From the NCBI GenBank assembly GCA_900618425.1, contig UZAN01039648.1:1-64000 (forward strand): DNA of 64,000 bases, in the 5' to 3' direction. The notes beneath the pieces were generated by a model, which saw nothing but the letters and a program-made list of their open reading frames with translations, was not told the origin of the DNA and searched no databases. Of this stretch, positions 47,992 to 60,978 are shown one piece after another (position 1 is the first letter of the stretch; each line of letters begins with the position of its first letter). This stretch comes from Echinostoma caproni. Taxonomy: Eukaryota > Platyhelminthes > Trematoda > Plagiorchiida > Echinostomatidae. The translations under genes were made by a program, and so were the position numbers.

Positions 47992-50325
47992 TTTGTTGTA
48001 CCTGCGTTTTTTCAGTANTTCTCTACGCTGTAGGAAAAAGGAAAATTTACTTAAAAGATTTTCTGTTGTTTAAGTTATTAATAAAATTAAAATATTTTGA
48101 TAATTCTATTTGTCCTCCAATTAATGAACTCAATTCATTGCATTAGTTTATGTCAACCTATCGGCTAATCATTTTTGTTGACAAAGAATAAAGTCAATTG
48201 TGGCCTGAAGATTGCAATATTCAGAATTGTTCAGCGTAGAGGTGAAAATTTACTCCGCTTTTTCCGCTGTCATTTGTATAAAGTTGCGCGTTTTTACTGA
48301 ATATATCTCAATTGATTAACTGAATATCTTGAAACGGTTGTCGCCTAAAATCTTGGGCATAACTTGTTTAGTACGTGTATTGTAGTCATCCTACTACCCT
48401 TATGAATAAAAATAGCAAAAACACGTACTTAAATACAGGAATTTAAGAAGAAAATAGTCTGCTTAAATAACAATTGACATTCTCTAAACAATAGTCTTTT
48501 GGAAATAAAACAATAACCGAAAGTGAACAGCAGCCTCAAAAGATGGAATACGTTCGCGGCAAATTTACCTCGCTCGGCAATCGCGTGAAATTAAATTACC
48601 ACAGTGTACATCTTTGGTTTGCACTAGATTCAGTTGTGCACAATGGTTGCCTACAAAGCCGAATCACGTGATTTGTAGGGATGGTACTTATAAAATCATA
48701 GCGTGCTATTTGCACATCCAGATTCTATCTAAACTGTATGGTTCTTAGCATTCCAAAACCTGGGTTACAAAGCTGCAGGAGCGGGGTTCGAAACCTAATT
48801 AACTGTGTTTCTTGGTGAAACTAACAAACGGTCTTTCTGAACGGTCTGTCCGGTTTCCATTAGGACTTGACTAATAAACGATCACTTTTGAATTCCCGAA
48901 GTTTTCGTTTGGTAAATGTGTTTTCTTCTTTAGGGATGCTCAAGCGCATTTCTGTTAACATTTGCTTGTTATGAGTTTTGAATTTGCTGAACTGCTAAAC
49001 TTCTTTTAGTCAACCGTCATTTAAATTTGCTGTTCGTTTCTCATGGAGCGGAATAAAAGGAAGGATGTATATTTGGTTCAAAAAATTACCAAATGATACA
49101 AGTAATTCTACCATAAAATCAACAGCAAATTCAGGTGACCATGAGGATCTGCAACTTAATACCGACTACCCGTTTTCGTTCATTACAACGAATATTCAAC
49201 GATAAATTACATACGCCCATTCATTGCTATTTCTCTCATCAATAAAATGGCTGCTTTTTAATGAACTCATGTACATAGTTCTTGAATTATGCATCAAAAC
49301 GCGACCGCGGATAATGGGATTTTGTGTTCGTACTTTACACTCTTGCCGCCTACCTCCACCTTAATGAGCAGATCAGAACAATGTACATCCATGCCGGGAA
49401 ATGTACTGAACCCCCATCGACAAAAGTGACCATTATTAAATCCATTTATTGCATGTTATAAAAGGTAAAATTTTGATTGTTGGCAATCACGCTCGATGTG
49501 ATTTCATTTGTTTGATGAAACACCTTTTGGTGCGCGCTAACGCTGAAGAATGTTCAGGCACTATGGACAACAATAATTGATAACCATAACTGATAAAAGA
49601 TATTTTTTATGCAACGTATCTCAACAATCCTGGATAATCCACTGCAGAAACAACAGTGTTGACCCTATATGGAGATTGAACATGGTACCTAAAGGAATGA
49701 GTCAAACGTTCCAACTAAGATCACATAACTGTACAGTGCTTTAGATAGACCGGAGTTAATGCACGTTGCAGATGCATTTTTCTCTATGAAATCACGGATA
49801 TCTATCATCTAGCACGGATAATTAAAAATATTTGTCGGTGCATCGTATGTGTTGCAGTTGGTCGTGGCTAGGTTGAGCGTGCGAGCGATTCACCTTAAAG
49901 TTGCTTATCAGCTTAAAGTGGCTTCCAATATGATCATGTGTGAGAACGTAAAAGTCAGAACTTACCATGTGTTGCCGTGTAATAGACAATTACTTCAATT
50001 ATGTGGAACCGATTGATGCTACGTCAATGTATAAGAAAAGGTCAAATGAATTTCTTCTATGATTTTCAGCCTAGATTACCTAGATCAACCGGAAAGGATA
50101 CAGTTTGCAACTTTATTTTGAGGCTAAATTTTCTTAGTCGGTTTTAATTCGTGTTGTCCAATACTAATACTTGTCTTGGTGAAAACAAAGCGAGCTTTAC
50201 TGTTGCTTCACTGTTAGCTTTAAGATAAAACATACATCGAAACTAGGAACCAAGTTTCTAGTTCTCTACTACATAATAACTACACCATCAAACCTTAGGA
50301 GAAATAACACTCAACAACTTTCAAT

Positions 50326-50340
50326 ACGTGCGNACGTGCG
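50326..50340. other. Single-N joint with 7-base flanking duplication
   Basis: ACGTGCG on each side of the N at 50333. Other single Ns without clear duplication are at 12370, 18962, 28225 and 48018. Confidence 0.7.
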
Positions 50341-50445
50341 CATATCCAATTGGAGCGAATTATTCTGGATCAATTAAAAATGTCTTCCACAAAATCCATT
50401 TCCATTCTCTTGATTATTTGGAAATGAAACACTGATGATATAAAC

Positions 50446-50820
50446 CTATTTCAGAAATGGACAGCCACACCAGATGCTTTGTTGCCGCACAATTATTCTG
50501 AAAAGTAGCGAACAGTGTGGATAGTAGCAGGTCATTCTTCTGCTTTCGTTTCTCATATTGAAATTCATAAAAATATCTTCATTTCTGGTTCGTTGGTTGT
50601 ACAATTCTGGCAATGCCAAATGAGTTCCATTTGCATATCCATGCAATTTCTGTGCAACTGTTTTTACTTCGAACTCAGTTTTGACACTACAATGTATCTC
50701 AGAATGGTCATCTTCGAGCAAACTTGCGTGTGGGCAGAGTTGTTGTCTCGTGAACCCCAGCATGGAACTAAACCTAATATATTGATCTGATAACAGAGTT
50801 TGAGGGTTCAGCGTAGGCAC
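50446..50820 (-). CDS. Unassigned 124-codon frame
   Basis: This frame (GTG-initiated if read to its 5-prime end) contains SLLEDDHSEIHCSVKTEFEV and YNQRTRNEDIFMNFNMRNES. An acceptor-like CTCTGTTATCAG lies near 50788 and a donor-like GAA|GTAAAA near 50680. The plus strand over the same interval is open for 91 codons, so the strand is not certain. It could be an upstream exon of model B, since it is on the same strand and about 2.5 kb away, but the phase was not resolved. Confidence 0.25.
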   Translation of the reverse strand: MPTLNPQTLLSDQYIRFSSMLGFTRQQLCPHASLLEDDHSEIHCSVKTEFEVKTVAQKLHGYANGTHLALPELYNQRTRNEDIFMNFNMRNESRRMTCYYPHCSLLFRIIVRQQSIWCGCPFLK

Positions 50821-51289
50821 CTAGACGATTTGCAAAATGAAGAGATGCTTTAGGGGCTCACATTTTTTTGTTCATCATGGATAATAAATGAAAGAATCAC
50901 CAGATACCTTTTCTTCAACGCTTATGGTCTAATTACCATTGATGGAGACGTATTGCTTAGTTGCGTTGCCTCCGAGTTGTGATCGTTCTTCAGCGAACCG
51001 AAAAATACTGTGGGAACAGCTGTACAGCTGTACGATATGCCATTATTCTTTAAAGTATGAAAGGGACCCGTAACTATCGTTCGTAACAATTTCACGTCAT
51101 GGAGCGGGGAAGCTGTCGATTAATGTTTGAGCACTATTTTACTGTGAATACTTATTTGCCGTACACACCCTTTTGTCGTAGTAGTTATATGGAACCCAGT
51201 TATGTTCGTTTGTCTAATTATCAATAAGAAAACCCATTACTCATACGAGTTTGCTTAGTGTGAAGCAACTGATGGAAACCGGTAACCCT

Positions 51290-51476
51290 CACTCTGGGAC
51301 TTGGAGTAACGAACCTCATCAGGCTCCGCTAGTTTCAGTGTGGTTTTGCACCAAGCGACAACAAGGCTGCCGACCCTTTAAGTTGGGTGGCGTTGGCTGG
51401 GCTCGAACCTTGAACCATAAGATACAAAGTACGCTGGTGCAAACGGCTAAACGTGTGTGCCAATACCACCCGGTTT
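51290..51476 (-). repeat. tRNA-derived SINE, family 2-like
   Basis: On the minus strand the head GGGTGGTATTGGCACACACG pairs at its end with CCACCC, the B box is AGGTTCGAGCCCAG, and the body contains GGAGCCTGATGAGG as in family 2. Confidence 0.65.
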
Positions 51477-54400
51477 ATATCAATGGATTACATTTCTCCC
51501 AAATTGAGAACTCGTTAAATATAATCACAGTAATATAACATGATCGATGAACTGATACTGTTATCAACTTTTATGAGAATAAATTTTATCTTCAATTTTC
51601 CTGTTGAACACTACTCCATCAGCCCTATTCCGGGTGCGTTAGGCGAGCATCTGAACCAACTTAAATGTTTAATACGTAATAAATTAGAATGATCACTTGT
51701 GGAAAAAAGAAAATATGACGCAATATTCACCGTTTCACGAGCAAAACAAATGTCTGTAAGCTGCATAATTTGGAATTTAGATGGCTCAGGCTACTCTCAT
51801 TTAATCCGGACAGTTTATAACAACGTAACAATCACATTTGAGACTAAACGTATGAGGGGACGGTCAAACATATTCTAGGAATCTTGGAGGACATTTTCCA
51901 GTAGGTACACCTGTGTCCAACGATTCATTCCGTTCCATTGTTCACCTATACTTAGATACTCAGGTGGGTGATTTGAACAGATACTTTTTTCATCATAGAA
52001 AAGCTGGCTCCGTTCGCGAGAATTCAAGTTTGTCTGTGCCTCACAAAGTGGACTTTAATTATGGTAAACTGCTACCATCTCACAGGTATAGCGATGAATA
52101 TCTTTGAGGTGTAAGAATGTGCCAAAGATTATTCGATTCCATTTTGCCCTTAATTATGAAATTTTGACAAAAATATTGAAAGATAATAACCAAAATAAAG
52201 AATAGAAAAGAACCTCGATATTGGCGCCTAACTGACTAATCAGGTAGAACAAGTTAACGTAGTTCAAAGCTTGCGGAAGAGTGAGCTGACTGGATGAAAC
52301 AACTATATTCACACGTCGGACAACAAGTTGTTGATAGATTTTTGTTGCCACGGTGATACGTTGCTGACCCGTTTAAGTAATAGCCCCCTGAGTAAATATA
52401 ATTGAAATATCAGATTGTTCATTGAACGTCTAATACGAACTCACATTTTACCCAAACACATTTCACTATGTACTTTTATTGAGCTAACCCATTTTCATTG
52501 TTGTCTATGTATATATCCAACCGAATAACATATAGGAGGAAAGAGTGTTTGATGAACCATTTATTTAATATCACCAATGAATATGTTCAAATCTTGATTT
52601 TTTTGTGATCTGATTTATACCGAACAAATAATGGTGCACGACAGATTTGACAATCTCCACGAATCAAGTGCGTCGCGCTTTGTGATTATATATGCAAGTA
52701 GTTTTGTATCCACGGGATACATATATGAAGAACATTTGTCTATTATACTTATTCGTTTTTTGAGTTACTTGACAGGTCCGATGATATTGTGCTTGAATTT
52801 TTTTGGAATGGAATGATCCATTATGAAGTAACCCACAAACTTAGGGACTTATAGATTTTAGGTTCAAATGCATGCAGTAATAACCAATGTTGTTGTCAAA
52901 TACCAGTCTGTTTCCCACGTTATTTCTATACGCGCACACAAGACTACATAACAACTGAGTGTGCACTTTCAGTCAAATAGAAAATCTCGACTAGACCGAA
53001 TAGTAGTTCAAACGCCGTGCGCCAAACACAACACGAAATGAGGTTTCATCATAAAATTAACCTCATGATTTAATCCGTCAACACAGATTTGTTTCGTCAC
53101 ACTTCGTCCACTTGCGGGATTAGACCAGCAACGATGCTTTTTCCTCTGTCCGGTTGACCACCTGCAAATGAGCGTGCACAAACCGGCCGACTTTCCGACG
53201 TGCCTTTTGGGATATGGACAGTCGCTTCAGATGGGACGATACAGTCCATTTATAATAATGTTAGGGTTTTCTTAGTGACACGTAAATTTTTCTTCCGAAT
53301 ATTCATTCATTGGCGGTGAAGGAAAAGATTTTTTACTTCCAAGTGAAAACAAACATTTTACACGCATTTTACCAATTAAAAACTCATTCATCAACCAAGT
53401 GCAAAGCGAACATACATTTTGATTTGTATATTACTTAAATATCACCATTCTGCATCAGAAAACATCGTGGTAAGTTGCACGATAGAAAAAAAACCCGTAT
53501 ATGTAAATTAATTCATAATTTCTCAATTCCTAGTTTCTGAACGTAGGTCTAACGTTGCACCTAGCAATTTTCCGAAAATAGTGATTTATAAACGGTATGG
53601 ACACGGATCCCAAGTTTGTTTGTTACCATGGGCAACAAAATTGCCGGTTTTTCGATTATAAATGAAGTAGCTCTACTTTATATGAAAACAACAATTGCAC
53701 ACAAAAATAAAAGACAAATAAAATCCAGACTTTTATTCCAGATAAAACGGAATGAACCGCAAAGTAAAAAAGTTTCTAGTTGAAGTCAATCTACGTGATT
53801 TGTATCGCCAGTCCTTCTCAATGTTGCTACTTAAATTGTATCCAGTGAACCAAAGACTGTATGTGACTTTCTACATGACATGAATGGTATGGCTGAATCA
53901 GAATTTTGCGTTACTCTGGTGGCATTCCACAGATTTGGGAGTGTGTATCACCTTTTCATAACGTCGAGGGTCGAGGAGGGGGGAGAATTTGGTACACCCC
54001 CAGTATAAAGAGGGAATGTTTGCTGGATACCCGAGATTTTCTTCTAAGTAGCATAGGTCCTGTTCCGCCTTAAGAAACAAACTGACCGATATCATTTTAC
54101 CATCATTTTGTGTATGGATGACAGCGCTTTAGCTTCGATCAAGCAAGTACAACTCACCCATTTTGGGATTCTGGATTTTCTTTGTTTGACGCTGTGATTT
54201 CGTGATACATTTGAACTTGGATGTGGCATTCTCCTCCATTGTGAATTGAAACTATAATTTTCCACTTGTCTGCAAGACAGTGAGCACTTTTGTCAGCTCA
54301 ACAAACCGGAATTTCACGAAATGGCAGCCATGTTAATTGGCTATGCATGATTGATTAATACAGAAAGTTTGAGTTGTAACTCACTAGCGATCAGTCATTG

Positions 54401-55462
54401 TCTCAAAATAACCTTCTTTTCCGAGTGAGGTAAAACTCTCATTGAACCGCAAAACATTAGCTTATGTGTGGTGGTTTAAAAACGCGGTTAATATATAGTG
54501 TTACAACAAAATGATGGTAACCGCTTTGGTTTGGGCACTCTTAATGTTCGATTCTAGTATTATTTGGCAATAGGTAGAACTACTGGAAATAATTGCGTAT
54601 TAATTCTTGGAAGCATTGATCACAACAAATAACACTAGAGTAGAAAAAGTGTACAAATGTCACTGAACGGAGTTTAAAGTCCTTGGATAAAACCTCGTTC
54701 TTATGATCACGTAAGGCTCAAAAAATTGAGGGATCGATAAAAAGAAATAAAAATGTTTATTGGTTTAATTTGTCATGCAGTGAAACATTACATTGGATAA
54801 AGATCACCGATTGATCTTGGAGTCCGAAAGCGGCTTCCGATGGCCGGAGACAAAATGAAAACTTTCTGATTCCCGTGGGTTCGATGAATGTATCACGCGT
54901 GGGTTTTTCGTTACACTGAACGATGCAACTAAAAACAAATTTGTTTTGTTCAAAGGAAAAAGTGAAACCCAGCCACAGTGTATCGTTCTTTGCAAACCGT
55001 ATGGTAAGCGACTGAAGTAAACTGCAGACCTGTGGCGTATGCTTAACCGTGTGCTTTGTGACTTATAACTGGGAACGCTGCAGCTACCACTGGCACCGCT
55101 TCACTCTTAGCCAAATTTATAATTTGCTTCCCAGCAACAAAGACTTTTCTAACCCCTTGTGATGCCGCTTCGGTCACTCTTCTTGTCGATCTGGCTGCTC
55201 TTTGTTTTCTACTCTCAGATCTGCATGTACCAAATATGTTTTATTGTTAGTTTTACAACGAATGAATAGTTATTTTCACACAGTTCCGTAAGCGTGGTAG
55301 TACGCTGCAAACATTTTGCCATAGTGGATTTCGCTATTTCCAAGTTACCGTGAGACACGTTAATTTCCCTTGACGGCGAGTTCTCAACTAACTATACGTT
55401 CGTAGTACTTTGAGTTCTGCGCAATATTTGTTCCATTGCAGTTGTTCTAATTTTGGATCCAA

Positions 55463-55620
55463 TTATGCCTGTAGAATGGATCGGCTCATTTCACGCATTT
55501 CACCCGGTGAGAATCCACAAACTCCCTCGCAGTCAGGCGGCAAGTACATTTGATGAGCATGCTCTTTGCGATAATGACACAAGTTCCTGTACCCCAGAGG
55601 CTTCTGGGCGTGCTTTTTAC
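55463..55620 (-). CDS. Exon set C, possible terminal exon
   Basis: After a pyrimidine-rich acceptor (CGTCTCCGTTGTACTGAGAG), 51 codons run to a TAA. The peptide reads GYRNLCHYRKEHAHQM, then PPDCEGVCGFSPGEMREMSR: three cysteines, several histidines and a charged C-terminus. Codon use is more G+C-rich than the flanks. Phase with the exon at 59659 does not match directly, so at least one more exon would be needed between them, or it belongs to another gene. A frame on the plus strand is also open here. Confidence 0.35.
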
Positions 55621-56403
55621 CTCTCAGTACAACGGAGACGATAAAATGCTGCACTATCATGCTTAGGTTTCTGAAGACCCAAGTGAAACTTCTAAACTGA
55701 CATCAGGTTACCATCACAAATCACCTCGCATCACAATAACGTCTTGCCGCTCAGATAGGCATCTTCTATTGAAACGTTACCTGTTTTACATCGCCGCGCG
55801 TACTGCTGCAACTTCTCTCTGTCAATATCACTCAGGTTGTTTAAATGAATTGCATTGAAGGATGAGCACGGAAACAGAAATGACCAACTTCAAGCTCAAT
55901 TTTTGGACATCTTTGGATTGAGCTTTTTGTTCTCATCACAAGGACTGTAATGGAATTTAATATCACTTTTTGATCCTAACCGAAATAGTGAAGCCCCCTT
56001 ATAAAGTCGTAATTTCTTTGAATAGAAGAGTATACATTTATATACTGAGGATTTTTGTTGTTGGTTTGGCTCTCTTGGTGAATAGAACAATTTTCAATGA
56101 GAAAAAGCTTTCAAAAAGATAATAAAGTCTCTTGGACTCGGAATATCAGTTTCGTTATTGCATATAGGTTACACAATCTTTGTAACTCTGCATGAGTAAC
56201 GTTCTAGCTTCGTGACAGCTCTTTGGTCAAGTGATCATATTGACATTAAGTAAAACATCACTGTGAATTTTAATTTTTGTTTATGCGTTACACGTGAATG
56301 AAATCAGTACACCGGAAAACAAAGGCTTGCAGGATTTAGGTCCTTTGACGAATTTCTGGGCGTTGATGTGATGAGGTTGGGCAAACAAACGTTCAACATT
56401 CAT

Positions 56404-56502
56404 AGGGCACGTGGCGTAGTCTTGTCGATCAAAGATCATAGAATAACTCGTACAGAGACGTTCATTCGTAGGTTCGTATCCCACCAAGGGGTCTCACCTT
56501 TT
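56404..56502 (+). repeat. tRNA-derived SINE head
   Basis: A-box-like GTGGCGTAGTCTTGTCGATC at 56411 and B box GTAGGTTCGTATCCCACCA at about 56470. The spacing is right for a tRNA-like promoter. It lacks the family 1 body. Confidence 0.5.
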
Positions 56503-57239
56503 ACGATCGGCTTACTGGAGTTGCCGGCATAACTCGAGGTCTGTTAAGAAGCTATTCTCTCTGTTTGATTGACGGTATGGTGGAAAACGTTTCTGCCGCT
56601 ATGTCACGTGATCAGCATGCTTATGTTGTGCCTGGTCACATACACGTTTGATCGAAACAGAATGTTTGACAGAACCGGAACCGAACCCATCTGGTTATTG
56701 AAACACAGCTTCGATAACAGATTGCATCCGTTTATTTGCGTAACAAACAAAAACGTATTTTCAGACATTACTCTGGTTAAAAAGTGATACAGAGAAGTGA
56801 AATGTGTAAAGACAATCCGGGTTGTTCCAAGCATTCTCCTTAGTTTGAAAATATTTGTGAACATGGTTCTGTGAAATCTTCGGTTGCACTACCAAATCGT
56901 AAAATTAAGAGAAACTAAGGAATAACCTTGAATAATTGCTGTTGGTCGTAAATGTCTCTCTTGTTTGATCTGATCGGCCTATTTGTTTGCCGTAATGCTA
57001 AGTGTAACGGATTATATGTTCAAAAAATACTAAATATACGCAACATACCCTTCCATTTATCAAACAAAACGTGTATTGTATAGGTGAGTTTGTCAGCTTT
57101 TACGATAGGATAACTTGTATGGAGTTGAGTGTTTGAGAAAGTGATGTTCCAACACCGCATAATTGATGATAATTCCTTGCAGATTGTGAATATTCGACTC
57201 TTCCTAATCCCTTCGTGAACTACGGATGAGGGACAGGCT

Positions 57240-58030
57240 AGCGATGGAGATGATCTCTTTTTGTGTCTACCATTTTCCTTGGTACTGTGGCGCAAATTAT
57301 GTGGGTTGCACCACCACACACTTTGGTCGATCCAATGAGAGAACACCACCCATCTTTCAAACTGGGACTAGATGAAACATTAGCACACCTTGCATTCCAA
57401 CATAAGTGAAGCTGCGTGAAGCAGTGAGAGAATCCCGTATCATGTGACATTTTACGCAAGGAATTTTTTGTATCACTATTTTTCAACCACAATGGGAACC
57501 TATGGGATGGGAAAAGCATGAGCTCGTAAGTTTTTCCCATAATAAATGTTTGATCTTTAATCGGGGACCGATAAGGGCAGAGACGAGTGCGGTTGCTATA
57601 CTTCAGGCCGAAATGAATAACACCGTGGATGTGCGGGAATCGTTCCGTGCAATATATTCACTAACGGGGTTCCGATCTAAGGATGTTAAAGCACGATTGC
57701 TATAAACAACAAAGGCGATAGTGATTAGACTAATCAACCCCCCCCCGCCCTATGTGCACACAAAATGTTCGGTAAATCCTTTTCCGTCCTCTGGCTATGT
57801 ATCCGAAGTGGCCTCACCTAACAGTAGAAGGTTCACAGTCACGAAGAGATTATCACCAATCACGGGGTTGGCGTTGGAGTATCCTCTTCCAAAACCCTCA
57901 ACTCCCATTTCGCATATAATAGTATCCTGATTTATCTTTCTCCTTGTATGACTTCCCTACTGTAATTGGCCAATAGATAAAGTATTGAAAGCAAGCCTGT
58001 CCGACACGTCTCTGTTTTTCTAAAAATCTA
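57240..58030 (+). mobile_element. Penelope-like element fragment with interrupted GIY-YIG domain and 3-prime tail
   Basis: The GIY-YIG start is CVYHFPWYCGANYVGCTTTH (57260-57320). About 190 bases of unrelated sequence follow (near 57375-57560). The domain then resumes with NRGPIRAETSAVAILQAEMN and VDVRESFRAIYSLTGF up to 57703, and after a stop the C-terminal extension near 57715-57790. The tail from 57840 to about 58030 matches the plus-strand tail at 28680-28960. Compared with the copy at 28262-28643, the insertion falls between the SEH-like block and RGPIR. Confidence 0.78.
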
Positions 58031-59658
58031 GCGGAATTTTTTACTCATTAGAATAAGTTGTGTGTCACACAAATGGTCCTCATTTGAGTGACCTTAATAG
58101 ATCTACCAGAGGGTACTTGCATTCGGAATTAGTTAAACGGGATCACCGCTCATACATGTCTGACAAATTGCAAATACTCTCCTATATGATATCCGTTACC
58201 TCCAGCCTGTGAACTTGTGAACTTTTGCGGGAGTGTGGCAGCATACGCAAGTGGTATGCCGATATACACTGTTTACAATGAGACAAATGTGTAGCGGCTT
58301 GACAGTTACCTACGGTTACATAACTCATGACTGTTTAACCCAAAACTGTATAGTTATTTCGCTGGGCATTAGGTTTGTTCGATATATTTGCACAACCGAA
58401 ATGAAAAATGGCTTGATCGGCTTCCCAGTAATCAAGTTGATAGAATAGCCGTGTGATTCACGGCTTAGTTTCCAGTAAAATCAACAGATCTACACATTTT
58501 ATGAGACCAAAAAGATCAAGTCACTTGTAGAGTGCTTTCTAGTTTATAATTTTACGATTCATTTGCACTATGCATGACAAAATTTATTTTTTGATTCAGA
58601 CTTTTAATCTCTGAAATTGAAATATATTTTACTATTTTATCATAAAAAGGTTTTCTAAAATAAATATTGGAAATCAATCATACATCTATTATGAAGTCAC
58701 TCCCATTCTGCGGACGTATAAACATCCACAGATGAGTCCGGAAATTCGCAACTGGAAAAAACTTTGGAGGTATGTGAAGCGGACTACGTGTAGGCAGAGC
58801 ACTGTTTGCACACACACGAGAGGCATAGATTAGCCTCATATTTGAGAACATATTTTGGTTACGATTGCAAGCCAAATGATCTAAAGTGAGTTTTCCCCCT
58901 GGAAAAATTTCAGTTTTAATTCGGATAGCAATCCTTTTTTTCTCGGAAACAACAAAACGCTTGATCTCTGTCTGGAATTAGGCATCAATTGGTCATGACA
59001 GTGGTAAAGATTCACGCACATAAAATTAATTGGTCTGAATTGGTCATCCGGTGGACAAGTACCGCTGTCTCACTTCCGGCCGTTCCTCGCTTATCCAGCC
59101 TAGTTATTGTTTATCAAAGTAAAGAGACACATATGATGATCGGACCCATATACATTGCACTAATATAAGAGAACCTAAATGGGTAAATGCTAAATGTAGT
59201 TATATTTATCAGTGCTCAATATTTCCGTCGGCAGTAGTGTGTAACAAGATTGCCATACCTGATACCGCTTTATTTTCATATAACTTTACTTGGGAGGCTG
59301 TCAAAACATTGCATTGTAAGTTGACGCAATTATCCTGTTTGCACAGTTTCCGGTAGGGGCCTATTGTTCTAAATTTGAGATACGTATCAATAAGGACGTA
59401 TTTTAACTTCCTTATGCAATATTTTAATTTGGGTTTACAGCCACCACTTGTATCACCCGATTTATTGCTCAACGAAGTTTATCTCTTCTTGGTCAAATTA
59501 ACTTAAACAACTCGACGTTGAGAACACTTGGTTCACTTTGTGTTGACCGCTCTACTGAAGCGAGCACAATCGAATAGCTCCGATTAGAACTGCGAACCAT
59601 TGCAAATCTTTTCCGTATAACCTGCTTTCGGTTGGAAATACACTCTGTCATGAACTAC
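58031..59658. other. Unassigned; possible small exons
   Basis: Minus frames at 58678-58875 and 59209-59472 have acceptor-like sites (GTGTGTGTGCAAACAG; CTCAAATTTAG), and the second has a donor-like CAA|GTAAAG with the peptide GPYRKLCKQDNCVNLQCNVL between them. Phase does not connect cleanly to exon 59659. Confidence 0.3.
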
Positions 59659-59771
59659 CTTGAACACCAGTAGTGGCATACTGATATCGAAATTCGTATC
59701 AAAACGGCATTTTTGCCTTTCTATTCCCGTTTCAGTTGATCTAGGTCGATTTCCTCGCATCAAAGGTCTAC
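59659..59771 (-). CDS. Exon set C, middle candidate
   Basis: The acceptor GTCTTTCTCGTAACAG is strong and the donor TTCAAG|GTAGTTC is acceptable. The 113-nt exon enters with 2 nt and leaves in phase 0, compatible with the upstream candidate. It reads RPLMRGNRPRSTETGIERQK and then CRFDTNFDISMPLLVFK: basic and polar followed by a hydrophobic end. The family is not recognised. Confidence 0.38.
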
Positions 59772-60008
59772 CTGTTACGAGAAAGACAAGAACCGCTGAA
59801 ATATGCAAATTATGTAGAACTGTCTGAACAGCTCTAATACACAAGAACCGTTCGCAGTCATCGCCTTCACTCTATCAGTCTGGACTTCAAATCAGATGTG
59901 ACAAACCTACAAAACTCAGAATCGATTAGCCATGCGCTGATCTACAGGTAAGGGATACGAGTGAGTGCTATTCTCTAGGTGGTGGCGTACAATAATTGTG
60001 ACATACAC

Positions 60009-60157
60009 CGGGTGTAGTATTGATGTTCGCAATCGTGGACGGTTCGGTGGATTTAAACCATAGCTCCGCAAACGGTATTGGAGTCGAATCATCAAAGCCG
60101 AGATCAAATATAAAGGGAATATGAAAATTAAACACGTAAACATATAACCAATTGGAA
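60009..60157 (-). CDS. Exon set C, upstream candidate
   Basis: A 149-nt segment between the acceptor CTTTACTCCTGAG and the donor ACCCG|GTGTATG. It enters and leaves with 1 nt. The start is hydrophobic (WLYVYVFNFHIPFIF), then acidic and polar with PFAELWFKSTEPS. A second frame over the same DNA encodes a membrane-like helix followed by basic residues, so frame choice is uncertain. It lies about 0.8 kb beyond the stop codon of the GPCR, on the same strand. Confidence 0.25.
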
Positions 60158-60978
60158 CTCAGGAGTAAAGGAATCTCTTGGACATCACACCAGTATGGAA
60201 ACACAGAATTTTCAGACAAACGATTTTTTCCCTACCGTTCCCAAAGGTATCCTTGCTATCTCTCACAACTTATGCCCAACTACCATGATTTTCGAACGGT
60301 CCGGTGTTGCACCAAACAAACCTTCAATCCGATTCCAAATCCCGATTCACGTTTTGACGAGAAAACACGTCGAAAGAGTGAAGTGCATTTAATCCGTGAA
60401 TACAGAGGTCAGATGCCGTAAAGAATAAAGCCTAAATGAAACTTCCAGCGTTTAGATGACCAGGCTTGCGACATTATACAAATTGGCAATATATTTCAGA
60501 GATTTAAAGAATTTCAACAAAGAATACTTTAATACCAGCAATCAGAGGTCCAAGATTTACCAAATTACCGCAAAACGCAAGAAAAGGATTATTGTTTGGT
60601 GGTCATCGCATATCATATGATCGCTTTTATGTCCATATGATAATTTCCTCCAAACTATTTGACATTTCTTTTATCTAATAACGCTGTTGAAGATTATGAA
60701 GCCCAATACTCCTGCACCCATCGGTGAGTTCAGGAAAAAATATGAAGTCAACCAATAGAAACGAAACCGTACCAATTTGGGTAGATGGATTTTTGTTGTG
60801 GTTGTGATAAATCTAAAAATGTCACATTCCCGTTTCGTTCGGTATCATTAGGGTGAAGCAATAAATTTCTTTCCCAAAAAATAAAGGTTTAAAAAGTGGC
60901 ATTCGATTTATCGTGAGGGGAAACAGTATGTTTAACATATATTTACCCATGAATCAAAATACGGAACGTGTATCATTG
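60158..60978. other. Region downstream of the GPCR stop
   Basis: Plus frames at 60152-60421 and 60195-60392 are both open with protein-like stretches (RSGVAPNKPSIRFQIPIHV), but no splice sites or family. No canonical minus-strand AATAAA was seen soon after the GPCR stop. Confidence 0.35.

Larger units (their letters stand above)
48002..55462. other. Gene-poor A+T-rich tract
   Basis: Apart from the 50446-50820 frame, one SINE and one N joint, no frame looks coding. A B-box-like GGGTTCGAAACC at about 48784 and an A-box-like GTGGCTAGGTTGAGCGTGC at 49863 hint at further decayed SINEs. Confidence 0.5.
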
